DNA from: Sorghum bicolor
Taxonomy: Eukaryota; Streptophyta; Magnoliopsida; Poales; Poaceae
DNA: 64,000 bases
Assembly (NCBI RefSeq): GCF_000003195.3
Contig: NC_012876.2
Location: forward strand, 45,069,276 to 45,133,275
Direction: 5' to 3'
Shown here: positions 11,410 through 22,694 of the stretch, piece after piece
Position numbering within the stretch: the first letter of the stretch is position 1
Layout of the letters: the number at the start of each line of letters is the position of its first letter
Translations under genes and position numbers: made by a program
Notes under the pieces: model-generated
The model's input: the letters and a program-made list of their open reading frames with translations, nothing else
The model's database searches: none
What the model was told of the DNA's origin: nothing

Positions 11410-12668
11410 TGTTGACGGTCCTTAATGCTCACATTTAACCATCAACTAATCATGGAAAAGGATCCAAATGCAACCAACACCCAGACTTAGGGTTTTATCT
11501 GACATAATTCCACGAGTTTTGGTGTTTGTCTATTTCTGCAGTGGGTTATCAGGAAATATGAAAGAAAGGCCCACACGTTGGGTTTACATAGAGATATTAA
11601 TGTGCCGCGCAATTTTCTACCATCTAGAAGACTCCAGAAGCCACAGGAACGAACGGGAGGCCGATCGGGCCCGGGGGCAGGGCGCCCGCCCAAGTCCCTT
11701 GGGTGCCCGCCCAGCTACAGTAACCAATCAACTTCAACTTCGTAGATCGTGCTCCACCGACCTAAGGGATTAAGGAAAACAGTGCGATTAATGTCGGTTT
11801 GATCCGACGGCCCAGATTCATCTGAAAAGACTATATAAGCAAGGCCCCCTGGCCCCTGGAGATCATACCTCTTCTACAGAATCAAAGTTAGGGTTTCAAT
11901 TCTTCATCCAAGTAGAGAGGATCCCTCTAGTTCTTCTAGTTCTACCTCTAGTTCATCTAGATCTAGTTCTAGTTCATCTAGTTCTAGTTCTAGTTTGTTC
12001 TAGTTGTAATCTAGAAAATAGGAAGAGAGAAGAGGAGAGCGGAGGAGGAGCCGGATCTGTCGAATCTTCCTCAATATTATACTTATGCAGCATCTGGTTC
12101 GTTCTTCATCGTTCTCCAGGTTCTTCATTTCATAATTCCTAAGTTCTTTAATTACTTTTATTTACATTCAAGTTATTTATTGGATTCCCGCTTGCATCAA
12201 GTGCTCTAGTCTTTATAACGCTAGAGTAGTAATTAATAGATTAGATGTGGTGTTTAGTCTTGCGATTACCTGGAATTGCACCCAATCCTACGGATTGTTC
12301 TGGTAGCCTTAGGGTAGTGACAGCCCTAACGGTCGACGTATTCCACCACGTTCGGATCGGTGTTTGTAGGACCATAGTCAGACCTTCCTAGCCACCTTCT
12401 CATCTCTTTCTATGGTTAGTGCTCTGATGTCCCGATATAGATAATCTTGAAGTAATTCTTGATTCTTAGATCAACTAGAGAACTCTCAGGAAACTTCCTC
12501 TCTTCCCACCAAAAATATTTATATAGTTATCCTTGGGCGATCTTGGATCTTAATTAGTACACACACGTTCTCTGTGGAAAATCGATACTCTGGAATACTC
12601 CTGGGAGAAGGCTACATCGGTATCTGTGCGCTTGCAGATTTTTCTGTTTGCGTTTAAAATACCCAACA
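11410..12668 (+). repeat. Element E 3' LTR
   Basis: 1259 bp, TGTTG...CAACA, aligned along its length with 5333-6612. It differs by scattered substitutions and a shorter CTAGTT tract (about 11930-12000). Followed by the TSD GACTT. Confidence 0.93.
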
Positions 12669-12673
12669 GACTT
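12669..12673. repeat. Target site duplication of element E (right copy, GACTT)
   Basis: Matches 5328-5332. Confidence 0.95.
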
Positions 12674-14346
12674 CCTTGCAGTACGCCTCCATTTTCGGGT
12701 CGTGGCAGTTTGAGGCCTTCATCACTTGGTCGATGACGAGCTGGGAGTCGCCTCGAACATCGAGGCGTCAGACTCCTAACTCGATGGCGATCTTCAGACC
12801 GTTGACGAGGGCCTCGTATTGTACAACGTTGTTGGACGCGGCAAAGTGAATCCTGATGACATACCTCATATGAATACCCAGGGGCGAGATAAACAGCAGG
12901 CCGGCCCCAGCTCCTGTCATCATGTGGGAACCATCAAAGTACATCGTCCACAGCTCTAACTGAACCTGGGCCGGGGGAAGCTGAGAGTCTGTCCATTCCG
13001 TGACGAAATCCACCAGGGCTTGCGACTTGATAGCCTTACGGGGCGCATTAGTGAGAGTCTCGCTCATGAGCTCGACCGACCACTTCGCGATTCTTCCCGT
13101 GGCTTCCCGATTTTGGATGATCTCACCCAGGGGGAAGGACGAGACCACCGTGATAGGGTGGCCGAGGAAGTAATGCTGCAGCTTGCGTCGGGCGAGGATT
13201 ACGGCGTAGATCAGCTTCTGGATTTGGGGGTAACGTGCCTTGGTTTCCGAGAGCACCTCGCTGATGAAATAGACCGGCCTCTGGATGGGCAATGCTGCAC
13301 TGATGACCTGGGTCGTCGAGGTAACATAAAGGAGCAGCGGTTCTGCAGGTTGAGGTGGGACCAGGCTGAGGTCAGTGTTTTCTTCAGGTTTTCGAGGGCT
13401 TCCTCGGCCTCGGAGGTCCAAGAGAAACGCTCAACTTTCTTCAGAAGTCGATACAGAGGCAACGCCTTTTCTCCCAGTCTCGAGATAAAACGGCTTAGCG
13501 CCGCTAGGCATCCCGTGACTCTCTGTACGCCCTTGACGTCTCGGATCAGCCCCATTCTTGTGATGGCTGAGACTTTCTCGGGGTTGGCCTCGATGCCGCG
13601 CTGGGAAACGATGTAACCCAGGAGCATGCCTCGAGGTACGCGAAAACGCACTTCTCGGGGTTGAGCTTGATCTGGTTGGCGCGCAAGTAGGTGAAAGCGA
13701 TCTCGAGGTCCTAGATTAGGTCTCCCCATCGCTTTGACTTGACGACGATGTCGTCGACATAGGCCTCGACCATCGACCCTATGTGCTTGCCGAACACGTG
13801 GAGCATCCATCGCTGGTATGTGGCTCCTGCGTTTCGAAGCCCGAATGGTATGGTTATATAACAATACATCCCAAAAGGTGTAACGAAAGATGTCGCGAGC
13901 TAGTCGGACTCTTTCATTTTTATTTGATGGTAACCAGAATATGCATCAAGGAAAGAAAGGGTTTCACATCCCGCAGTAGAATCAATAATTTGGTCAATAC
14001 GTGGTAATGGAAAAGGAACTTTCGGACATGCTTTATTCAAACTCGTGTAATCGACACACATCCTCATTTTCCCATTCTTTTTCTTAACTAGTACAGGATT
14101 TGCTAACCAGTCGGGATGGTGAACCTCCTTGATGAATCCGGCCGTCAAAAGCTTTTGAATCTCCTCGCCAATGATCTTGCGCTTCTCCACGTCGAAGCGG
14201 CGCAACCGTTGCTTCACTGGCTAGGAACCGGCTCGGATTTCCAAGGAGTGCTCGGCGTCCTCCCTCGGTATGCCCAGCATGTCCGAAGGACTCCATGCAA
14301 ACACGTCGGCGTTCGCACGGAGGAAGTCGACGAGCACAGCTTCCTA
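12674..14346 (-). pseudogene. Element A pol, 5' part: RT, RNase H and start of second RNase H
   Basis: On the minus strand, after the amber at 14344-14346, the frame enters RT (KRKIIGEEIQKLLTAGFI, then DYTSLNKACPKVPFPLPRID), with the catalytic YVDD box at 13750-13761. The gypsy RNase H/tether region follows (about 13490-13010), then an archaeal-type RNase H (MYFDGSHMMTGAGAGLLF, ending DSQLVIDQVMKAS) cut at 12674 by E. RT and RNase H copy the element RNA into DNA in cytoplasmic particles. Inactivated by stops near 14222 and 13902, a frameshift at about 13620, and a TGA near 12768 that fits decay of a CGA codon. The double RNase H supports Tat-lineage assignment. Confidence 0.87.
14344..14346 (-). 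other. Amber codon between protease and RT in element A
   Basis: TAG in context AAA-TAG-GAA-GC, in frame with the upstream protease and the downstream RT. The same codon is at 38145-38147 in element B. Confidence 0.85.
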
Positions 14347-17300
14347 TTTGGGGTCGAGGTCGACGCTGATCGTCAGCGCCTTGCCGTCAGAGCCGTTGGG
14401 GTCGAGCGGGATCTTCTTTGTCCCTTTCGCCGGTTCGAAGCTGCCCGCATGGCGCTTGGGCTCAGGAGCCTCTACAGCCAGGGCCTCGAGCTTCGAGACG
14501 AGCTCAGTGGAACTCTCGACTGCTTCCCCATACTCGACGCATTCGACGTCGCACTCGTACGCGTGCTCGAAGGAGGAGCTGACGGTGATGACGCCCTTGG
14601 GACCGGGCATCTTCAGCTTTAAGTAGGTGTAGTTGGGGATGGCCATGAATTTGTCGTAGCCCGGGCGCCCGATGATGGCGTGGTACGTGTCCCGGAACCC
14701 CACCACCTCAAAGGTGAGGGTTTCCTTTCTGAAGTTGGCCACTGTGCCAAAGCAGACCGGTAGGTCGATTCGACCTACCGGCAACGCCTTCTTCCCTGGT
14801 ACGACGCCGTGGAATCCACCGTCGCTTGGCTGGAGCTGCGCCCTGTTGATGCCGAGGAGGTCAAAGGTCTCGAGGTAGACGATGTTGAGGCTGCTGCTGT
14901 CGTCCATCAGCACCTTTGAGAGCCGGGTGTTGACGATGATGGGGTCGACGATGAGTGGGTAGACGCCAGGAGCAACTACCTTGTCGAGGTGGTCCTCTCT
15001 GTTGAAGGTGATGGGGGTGCTCGACCAGCTGAGATACTGGGGCACCGCCATCCTTGCCGCGAAGACTTCACGTCGTTCCTTCTTGCGCTGCCTTGCGGTC
15101 AACTGCGTCGAGGACCCACCGTAGATCATGTAGCAGTCGTGGACGGCAGGGAAACCATCGTCGTCTTTGTTGTCCTCCTTTTCGCCGCCCTTCTCTTTCT
15201 TTGGGTCGTCGCGCGCGTCCTTCCTGAACCCCAGACCGTCAAAATGCTTTCTCAGCATACGACAGTCCTTGAGCTTGTGGTTGGCTCCTCCCTTATGGTA
15301 AGGGCATGGCTCTTCTAGCATCTTATCGAAGATTCCCCCATCTAGAGGGCCTCGAAGCTTTTTGCGTTCCATGGCGGCGACGAGATCGTCGTCGAGGTCT
15401 TCCCGTTGGAACGGTTGGGTCTTCTTCTTCTTCTTGCTCTTCTTGGGCCCTCGACTGGGGCCCTCGTCATTGTCGGTGGGCTGCTTGCCTTTCCTTCCTT
15501 CACAGCTGAAGAAGGCGCCGACCGCTTCTTCTCCTGCCGTGTAGTTGGCCACTACGTCCATCAGTTCGTCGACGGTCTATGGGCGATTCCGGCCTAATTC
15601 TCGCACCAAGTCTCGACTGGTGGTACCAGAGACAAAGGCCAGGATGACGTCGTGGTCGGGGATGTGCGACAGCTCGATGCGTTGCTTTGAGAAGCGTCGA
15701 GCGTACTCTCGAAGAGTTTCTACTGACTTCTGCTTGCACTTGCTGAGGTCCCACGAGTTCCCAGGCCGTATGTAGGTCCCTTTGAAATTACCCTCGAAAA
15801 CTCTAACCAGATCGACCCAGTCGTGGATCTGATCGGTTGGAAGTTCCTCGAGCCACCTGCGGGCGGTGTCGGAGAGGAAGAGCGGCAGCTGTCTGATGAT
15901 GGCTCGATCGTCTCCTCGAGCACCACCCAGTTGACAGGCCAGCCTGAAGTCTGCCAGCCACAGCTCTAGTTTGGTTTCTCCGTTGTACTTTGCGATGCTG
16001 GTCGGGGGTCGGAACGGGATGGGCAGCGGCTGCTGCGGATTGCCTTGCTGAATACCCGTGGGCCTGGTGGCTCTGGAGCCATCCGGTCCTCATCGCTGTC
16101 GTACCTCCCGCCGCGATGGGCGCTGTAACCGCGCTCTTCCGCGTCCCCGTATCGACGACATCAATTCTCTGCAATGTCGTGTCGCGCGTTGTGTCGACGC
16201 TGATTGTCGACAGGGAGAACGAGCGTGGTCTTTTTCCCTCGAGGGGGTGGCTGCTGATGGACTGACAACTCCTTTTCGTTTTGGGCTGGCTTGTCGCGCT
16301 TTTCGGTGGCAGCTCCTCGACGTCGAGAAGCCGAGCTTTTGGCTTGCTGAACTGCTGCCACCTGGAGCAAAGTCTGCACCTTGTCTCGGATGCACCGAGC
16401 TTGGGAGTTCGACGGTTCCGGCATGTTTGGCAGTAGCATTGTTGCTGCCACAACGTTCTGGCCTGCTCGAGCGAAACGACTGACGGGCTGCTCTGGCTCT
16501 GTGTCTCCGACGATCTGCCGGTGTACCTCTCGAGCTCGTCTGCGGACACTTCCGCCAGGCGGGTAAGGCAGGTCCTGCTCGAGGATCTGCTCAAGCAGGA
16601 CAAGGCGCTCACGGTCCTCGTCAAGCTTTGCCTTGAGCTCTCGTAGCTGCGCAATTTGCGCAGCTCTATCTTCTTGCGGAGGGGGGTTGATCTGACCGTC
16701 ATTTCCAGGCATCCTGGGGTCTTCCCTTGCTGCAGGGGCTCGCCCGCCTGCAACGGCGTCTTGTGTCTCGTCGGTGGTTTCCACCGCTCCGTTGACATGG
16801 AAGCACTCCCTTGTAGGGTCGTGGCTGTCGGATTCTGAGCCGGAGTCCGGCTCGGCGGCGTAGAAGCATCCGCGTCCTTCCTCCAGCAGCCATTGCCTGA
16901 GGGAGGTGATCGTGTACCGTCCAGGACCCAGGCGGCGGAGGCCTCGTACCTGCGAGAAGTCTGGTTCCTCGGATGCCCGTCGCCGTGCTTCAGGGTCGCG
17001 TGGGAGGACCATTGGTCTCTCCATGTACGTCTGGGCGTTTGGGCATATCGCCCTGGCGAGTGACGCTGCGGCATTGTCTAGGCCGAACGGCAAGGCTCCT
17101 CTTGAGGCGAACAGCCCATGTGGAAGTAGCCTGGTGGTGGGGGAGAGTGCGCAGGGCGCGTCACCTCCTGTCGTCGTGTGATCCTCGCGGTACTGAGCCG
17201 TCGTGCCGTGGTGCGCGGGGTTATCGGCTCTCGTGCCGTCTCCTGCCTGGCATGGACTGCTGGTCGTGGCGAGGCAGAAGGGCGATGGTGGTGCTGTCCA

Positions 17301-17494
17301 CGCCTCTTCTTGGGCAGGGAGGCGTGGTGGTGAGGACGTCTCGGAGCCCTCATCCGGGTTGGCGCAACGCGGGCTCCTTCCGATCCTTTGATCGAGAGCA
17401 AGATTATGTCATAGCCGGAGCCAGTAGACACGAACTCGAGGCTCCCAAACCAAATCACCGTGGAGCGCGGAATCGGTGAAGAAAGAGCGGCCAT
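14344..17494 (-). pseudogene. Element A gag and protease
   Basis: The likely start is the ATG at 17494 (MAALSSPIP), matching B's at 34998. The N-terminal part is rich in Arg/Pro/His, followed by an acidic and Gln-rich segment (about 17093-16161) and the core gag region (about 16000-15560). An intact frame of about 405 codons (15561-14344) then covers a Lys-rich stretch, a Cys/His segment (PYHKGGANHKLKDCRML) and the protease. The protease active-site region reads LMDDSSSLNIVYLE; B has MDGGSS, so the Gly after the catalytic Asp is replaced here. Gag forms the particle and the protease matures it. Frameshifts near 17095 and 16160 and a TAG near 15580 break it. Confidence 0.8.
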
Positions 17495-17534
17495 CTGGAA
17501 AAGAATGGGAAATCGATGAAAAACACGCAGGACC

Positions 17535-17552
17535 CCTACCAGGCGCGCCAAC
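17535..17552 (-). other. Primer-binding region of element A
   Basis: On the minus strand GTTGGCGCGCCTGGTAGG follows the LTR end directly. B has the same sequence with one change at 34937. I cannot name the tRNA with confidence. Confidence 0.6.
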
Positions 17553-18051
17553 TGTCGGTGTTTTCCCCATGGGGGTCACACCAACGAGTGAATTTGTATG
17601 CGTGCTCCCTTTCCCAGATGGTGATGAAAAAAGACACACAAAGATTTATCCTAGTTCAGGCAAGAGAAGGCCCTATGTCCAGCGGGGGGAGAGAGTTTTT
17701 ATTATTCTGCACCTAAGTGCTTGTACAGGGGTGAATACAAGCGTGGTATGGAGTAAGGTGGAAGTTCTACTACGTATGGGTGTAGTGTTGCGTGATGTCC
17801 TGCTCCTGTGTTCGCTCCCGGGCCTCCCCTTTTATAGTTCCAAGGAGAAGCCCAGCGTACAAGTATAGGTGTCAGAGTAGGGGTCGATAGAGGCATGGCG
17901 CGCGGACCTACTCGAGGCCTCCGTACTGGCGTGGTCTCGAGCCGTCTCGTCCTGGTAGCTTGATGATGATTACGCGTGCCCCGGTATCCTGCTCTGTGCA
18001 CCGTCTTGGACTGGTTCGCTGGTTGCACGCCTGTACGGTATAGAGGCGGAC
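17553..18051 (-). repeat. Element A 5' LTR, inner (3') segment
   Basis: Begins TGTCGG on the plus strand, that is, the CGACA end on the minus strand. It aligns in reverse with the B LTR (about 34440-34936). It ends in CGGAC, the target duplication of D. Confidence 0.88.
18047..18051. repeat. Target site duplication of element D (CGGAC)
   Basis: CGGAC before the first D LTR matches CGGAC after the last D LTR at 28694-28698. A third copy at 27061-27065 precedes the second complete LTR because the A flank is duplicated. Confidence 0.93.
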
Positions 18052-18464
18052 TGTAAGTGCAATCAAGCCCTAGTGGGTTTTGGTGTTAATGACCACACAA
18101 TTAGAGGACTAATGAGATTTGTTGAGATGACAAGCAGGTAAAATAAGAATGAGGATAACACATGAGATGTGAGATGGAAAAAGCCCAATTTACCAAAATG
18201 TGTTGGTCCTTTGATGGAGTTGAACGAAAACATTCGGTGAATCATAGCACCCCAAGTTTTCATTAGATGAATGGCGTTTCGACTCAAGTGGCTACAAAGT
18301 TTTTATCTTTTGTTGAGTTTTAGGAAACGCCGCACTATCAAGAGGGATGCAAATTAAGTTGGTAAGATGAGGATAGGGGTGCTCAAGTCAATTTACTTAA
18401 TGCGCTTGAGAGACACACTTGCACTCACAGGCACTCAGGAAATTTCTTCTCTGCCAGGGTGACC

Positions 18465-18815
18465 CAGTAGTACCAACCCTCAGGGCCGGTGGTACCGGCA
18501 GTGCCAGCCCTTCTCCTGAGTTTTGCGAGAAAATGAACTACCGGTAGTACCGGGCTCGGGCCGGTGGTACCGGCCAGCACCAGTAGTACCGGTGTGAAAC
18601 GCCGGTAGTACCGGCAGGCCAAATCTGCGCTGACTTTGGTTGCGGAGATTTGAACTGCCATTGGTACCGGCCTTCCACCGGTGGTACCGGCAATGGTCGG
18701 TAGTACCGACAAAAGCCCGGTGGTACCGGTAGGCATATTTCTTGCAAATCATAGAGACTTCTTACCGTTAGATCTGAGGTAGCCGGTGGTACCGGTGGTT
18801 GCCCCGGTAGTACCG
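18465..18815 (+). repeat. Array of about 12 quasi-palindromic CCGGTRGTACCGG units
   Basis: I count 12 matches to GTRGTACC or close variants, mostly flanked by CCGG, directly upstream of the TATA box. Spacing is irregular (about 15-60 bases). One 20-bp segment with one unit is missing from the second LTR copy. Confidence 0.8.
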
Positions 18816-18835
18816 GCAGTTGTTCAGGACCTTTG

Positions 18836-18844
18836 TATAAATAG
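18836..18844 (+). promoter_or_regulatory. TATA box of element D LTR
   Basis: TATAAATAG just after the repeat array; the same sequence is at 27830-27838. Confidence 0.7.
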
Positions 18845-19524
18845 CTCTTCACTCATTTCTAACCGTTGGCTCTTCCATTCCTTCGAATCCACATCTGAGA
18901 AAATAGTCTCCAAGCTTTGACTCACCCACTCTCTCTCCCTCTTTGCTCCTAGGCTTCAATCCTTGAGAGATTCGAGCTAGAGAAGTGAGATTAGAGAGTT
19001 GGGAGCTTCGATTCGTGACTTGAGCACTTGGTTTCTTCGTCTTGCCGGTTGGTTTGCATTTGTTACTCTTGGGTTCTTGGAACCCTAGCCGCCTAGGCGT
19101 TCTTCGTGGTTGCCCGTGTTGTTTCACTTGTGAGGGCACCCCGAAGTGTTTGTATTACCCTTTGATTCTTAGTGGAAATCTCTAGCTAACCTTCGTGGTT
19201 ACTTGAGGGAGGAGACCTAAGTGGTCGGACCTTTGTGGTCACCTCAACAACGAGGACGTAGGAACTCCTTAGTGGGGATTGCCGAACCTCGGGATAAATA
19301 TCTTGTCTTGTTGTGGAGGTAGCTTCGACTATCCTTGTTCTTGTGTTCTTCGTGTTCTTCCTCTCTACCCATTTTCATAGGTGAACAAGGGCCGATCTAC
19401 GTTTTGGAGAAGAACCGAGTCAAGGGAACTTCAACATCATCCTCAACTACATCTAGGAGAGTGGGGTAACTTCTAGATCTGAAATCAAAACTCATTATAC
19501 TCTAATTTCATAGCTCTCTTAGGA

Positions 19525-19612
19525 GGTCGGTAGTACCAGCAGTTTGTGTCGGTAGTACCGGCTGTCTTACACCAGTAGTACCGGCCCAAACTGTCGGTGG
19601 TACCGACAGGCA
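19525..19612 (+). repeat. Four further GTRGTACC units in the transcribed part of the D LTR
   Basis: Same motif family as 18465-18815 but downstream of the TATA box, hence in the RNA. Confidence 0.75.
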
Positions 19613-19701
19613 TTTAACTTCTGCAACTTGAGTTTTTGAGTTTTAGGCCTTTTAGATACGCCTATTCACCCCCCCTCTAGGCTACCAAGGATCCTTACAA
19701 G

Positions 19702-19714
19702 TGGTATCGGAGCC
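19702..19714 (+). other. Primer-binding site of element D (initiator tRNA-Met type)
   Basis: TGGTATCGGAGCC, two bases after the LTR; the common plant form is TGGTATCAGAGC. Confidence 0.8.
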
Positions 19715-19746
19715 GGTTACCTCGTGTGCGCTTCACCGCGTGAGGT

Positions 19747-22038
19747 ATGGAGCCCGGAGGAGGATCGGGCGGTGCAAAGTCTACGGAAGTCCGTCTGGAG
19801 GAAATGGGTTTGCATGACACTGGCACTGATAGCAGCCAACTCAGTGTGTCGACAGCAAGTAATACCACACTTCCTCATCTCGAGCCTACCAATGGTGAAA
19901 GGGCTCTCAATGAAGAAGAGAAGAGAAAGAGGAAAGAAGCAAGAAAGCTCAAAAGAGAAGCAAGAGAAAAGAAGAAAGAGCGACAACAATTAGATGAGAA
20001 GAAGGCAAGAAAAGAAGCTAGAAGGCTCAAAAGAGAAGAAAGAAGAAAGAGAAGGGAAGCTAGGAAGAAGAAAGAAGAAGCCAAAGCTCTCAATACATCT
20101 TCTAGTGAGCTTTCTAGAAGCTCCGAAGATGGTGATGATGATGAGTCTTATCAAGTGCATAGCAAGAAGGACAAGAAAGGAAAGGGCAAGAAGAACGACA
20201 ACGACAAATATGCCGCCGTATCCTTTAACTTTTCTTCTATGTCTATGACTAACCATGATCGCAAGTCTTTTATTAATGTGCCCGCAGGGAAGTTACCTCA
20301 TTTTGATGGGACAAACTTTGCCAAGTGGAAGCACTTGATGAGAGCTTATCTTATAGGTCTCCACCCCGGTATTTGGGAGGTTGTTTGCAATGGGTTTGAG
20401 TCACCAGTTGATCCCAAAAACCCAACATTAGAAGAGATGAGAATCATTCACCTCAATGGTCAAGCCACAAGTGTGTTGCTTAGTGCTTTGGATGGTGATG
20501 AGTACAATAGAGTGATTGGTGTTGACATTGCCAAGCAAATATGGGACACTTTGCACCTTGCACATGAAGGAGTTGAAAAAGTAAGGAAGGCAAGAATTGA
20601 TTTGATGATGGCCAAGCTCAACCGGTTTGTTATCTTGGATGGAGAAGGGCCACAAGAGATGTTTGATAGGTTGATGTCCTTGGTGGGCAAGATTAGAGGC
20701 TATGGTTGTGATGAGTTAGATGATCATAAAGTTGTCAAGATTATGTTGGAAGCTTATTCACCAAGAAATGAGACCGTAGTTACTCTAATTAGAGACAAGA
20801 AGAAGTTTGAGTACTTCACACCAAATGATGTACTTGGGAGGATTTTGACATTTGATATGCAAAGAGAAGAAGCCAATGAAAGAAAGAAGCTTGGTGAGCT
20901 GCAAGCAAAGCTAGAAGGCATCAAGATCAATGATGATGTAGCTCTCAAAGCCAACAAGTCAACCAAACGACCCGCTACAAGCAAGTCCAAGTCCAACAAG
21001 CAAGCATCAACTAGCAAGACCAAAGCACCAAAGCAAGTCAAAGAAGTAGAGACAACATCATCATCAAGTGAAGATAAAAGTGATAGTGAACAATATGAGA
21101 AAGTGCAAGATATTGCTCTCTTTTTGAGAAGATATCAAAAGGGACTCAAAAAGCAAGGCTACAAAGTAGTGAAGAGGAAGTTCCCAAACAAGAAGAAGAG
21201 GCTATGCTACAATTGTGGAAGCATTGAACATCTCATTGCTCATTGTCCTCATGAAATCGAAGACAACAATTACAAGAGAGACAAGAAAGAGAGCAAGACC
21301 GACTACAAAAAGAGAAAAAGACACATGGGAGAAGCTCACATTGGACATGAATGGGACTCAACAAAGGATAGCTCAAGTGAGGAGGATGATAAGATTGCAA
21401 CTGTGGCTATTCACAAGCCATCCTCCACACCAAGGCTCTTCAACAACATGTTTGATGATGACTACTACTCCCCTCACATTTGTCTTATGGCAAAGGGTGA
21501 GAAGGTAAAATCCAAATCCAAACCTTCTCCCCGTAGTGACACATCTAGTAATGATATAAGTGATTACTCTAGTGATGATGTGTCTAGTGATGAAGAAATT
21601 GATAACATAACCAAAAATTTGGATAGCAAGACCAAACTGTTCATCACTAAGCTAATGGAGGATTTAGAGAGTGTTCAAGCTGAGTTAGAATCTAGTGAAG
21701 AGACTCTTATCAAACAAGAGAACCTCTACAATGCTAGCAAGGAAGCTCTTGCATTAGAGAGAAGTGAGGTGGAATCCTTGCGCGAGGCTTTGTCCAAAGA
21801 GCAAGGGGCCCATGCTATCACAAAGAAAGCAAATATTGCCCTCAAGCAAAAGTATGGTGACTTAGATAGAAAGTACAAGCAACTTGAGGAACAATATAGC
21901 ATTCTTTGGGATAGCAACTCACATCCCTCTAACGCAAAGGATGCCTCTACTCCCTCCACTAGTCAAGGTTGTGGAAAATGTTATAATCTTGATTTGAATG
22001 CTCATTCTACTAACCTTGTAAACTTAGAGACTATGTGA
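19747..22038 (+). CDS. gag: Element D Gag, 763 residues
   Basis: ATG at 19747, 47 bases after the LTR. Residues about 55-120 are a Lys/Arg/Glu-rich helical stretch. Residues about 180-380 form the copia Gag domain (UBN2 type: FDGTNFAKWKHLMRAYL, IWDTLHLAHEG, KVRKARIDLMMAKLN). A CCHC zinc knuckle (CYNCGSIEHLIAHC) lies at about 486-499, and a coiled coil at about 640-735. Gag packages the RNA and builds the cytoplasmic particle. The frame is intact to a TGA at 22036; reading past it in frame gives more family-like sequence (KEIERLNEIISKNCLGG), so the TGA is probably a premature stop, though a termination signal used on purpose cannot be excluded. Confidence 0.9.
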   Translation: MEPGGGSGGAKSTEVRLEEMGLHDTGTDSSQLSVSTASNTTLPHLEPTNGERALNEEEKRKRKEARKLKREAREKKKERQQLDEKKARKEARRLKREERRKRREARKKKEEAKALNTSSSELSRSSEDGDDDESYQVHSKKDKKGKGKKNDNDKYAAVSFNFSSMSMTNHDRKSFINVPAGKLPHFDGTNFAKWKHLMRAYLIGLHPGIWEVVCNGFESPVDPKNPTLEEMRIIHLNGQATSVLLSALDGDEYNRVIGVDIAKQIWDTLHLAHEGVEKVRKARIDLMMAKLNRFVILDGEGPQEMFDRLMSLVGKIRGYGCDELDDHKVVKIMLEAYSPRNETVVTLIRDKKKFEYFTPNDVLGRILTFDMQREEANERKKLGELQAKLEGIKINDDVALKANKSTKRPATSKSKSNKQASTSKTKAPKQVKEVETTSSSSEDKSDSEQYEKVQDIALFLRRYQKGLKKQGYKVVKRKFPNKKKRLCYNCGSIEHLIAHCPHEIEDNNYKRDKKESKTDYKKRKRHMGEAHIGHEWDSTKDSSSEEDDKIATVAIHKPSSTPRLFNNMFDDDYYSPHICLMAKGEKVKSKSKPSPRSDTSSNDISDYSSDDVSSDEEIDNITKNLDSKTKLFITKLMEDLESVQAELESSEETLIKQENLYNASKEALALERSEVESLREALSKEQGAHAITKKANIALKQKYGDLDRKYKQLEEQYSILWDSNSHPSNAKDASTPSTSQGCGKCYNLDLNAHSTNLVNLETM

Positions 22039-22694
22039 AAGGAGATTGAAAGGCTCAATGAGATCATTAGTAAGAATTGCTTGGGTGGTAAGGCTCAAGT
22101 GAGTGACAAAAGGGAAAATGATCCAAAAGGGCCTCAATTCAAGCAAGGGAGACATCCCTCAATCAAGCATGGGCTTGGACACAATAGGAGCCAAGACAAA
22201 TGGAAGAAAGATAATCAATGGCTATGAGTGTGTCAAGTTTGAAAGGAAGGGCAAAATTGGTGTAGAGCGGCCTGCACAGATTGTGACAGTACAACGTCCT
22301 CGAGCGGTAGTGCCACATAATGGCAATACCATGATGAAGGGCGGTAATGTCACGCCCCGCAAAAATGGGAAGGCTACCAATTTTGTTCCTGATCAAACTA
22401 AGCCCGAAAAGAAAGTGACATACAAGGAAAAGAAGATTTCCCAGAAGCCAAAAGTATTAATATGGGGAACTCCAAACAAGTATGCTTATCAACCAAAGGT
22501 CCATGCACCTCGACAAAGCTTGTCATCATGCTTTGTGTTGAAAAGTAACAACCGTGGTAAAGTTGTTGCTAAGTATGTTGGCAAGGAGACCAATGTCTAC
22601 AAGAATACTTCCATTTGGGTTCCTAAGATACTTGTGACTAACATGCAGGGCCCCAAGTCTATTTGGGGACCTAAATCTAGCAACTAAACTTGTT
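22039..22694 (+). pseudogene. Element D gag-protease linker, frame-disrupted
   Basis: Coding continues after the TGA at 22036 in the gag frame to about 22190, then in frame 2 (22103-22687, with GRKIINGYECVKFERKGKIG), then frame 3 into pol. There are thus two frame changes, near 22190 and 22670-22690, in a region where related elements read through in one frame (my recollection). The sequence is Lys-rich with no catalytic motif. These lesions would prevent normal Gag-Pol production unless frameshifting corrects them. Confidence 0.65.

Larger units (their letters stand above)
5333..12668 (+). mobile_element. Element E: non-autonomous gypsy-type (Athila-like) LTR retrotransposon, complete
   Basis: Two direct LTRs (5333-6612 and 11410-12668) begin TGTTG, end CAACA and are flanked by GACTT. 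A tRNA-Asp-like primer site follows the left LTR and a polypurine tract precedes the right one, so it reads on the plus strand. The roughly 4.8-kb interior holds only degenerate protease-like coding (8281-9668); no RT, RNase H or integrase motif is visible, so it would need enzymes from another element. A tRNA-Asp primer and long non-coding flanks suggest the Athila lineage (inference). It sits inside the second RNase H domain of element A and is therefore younger than A. The LTRs differ at a scatter of sites and in a short CTAGTT-rich tract. Confidence 0.93.
18052..19699 (+). repeat. Element D 5' LTR
   Basis: 1648 bp, TGTAAGTGC...CCTTACA. It contains an array of CCGGTRGTACCGG-like units (about 18465-18815), a TATA box at 18836-18844, and four more units at 19525-19612. 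Confidence 0.93.

Noticed and set aside
18465..18815. CRISPR-like regular array
   Set aside because: Spacing is irregular, units are short quasi-palindromes, and the sequence is plant LTR.
18425..18852. Minus-strand frames rich in Tyr/Arg/Pro over the D LTR
   Set aside because: Produced by translating the CCGGTRGTACCGG array in several frames; all three frames are open at once, and the same occurs in the second LTR.
19920..20100. Lys/Arg/Glu-rich frame resembling a nuclear host protein
   Set aside because: It is the N-terminal part of the copia Gag: same frame, followed by a UBN2-type domain and a zinc knuckle, between an LTR and pol.
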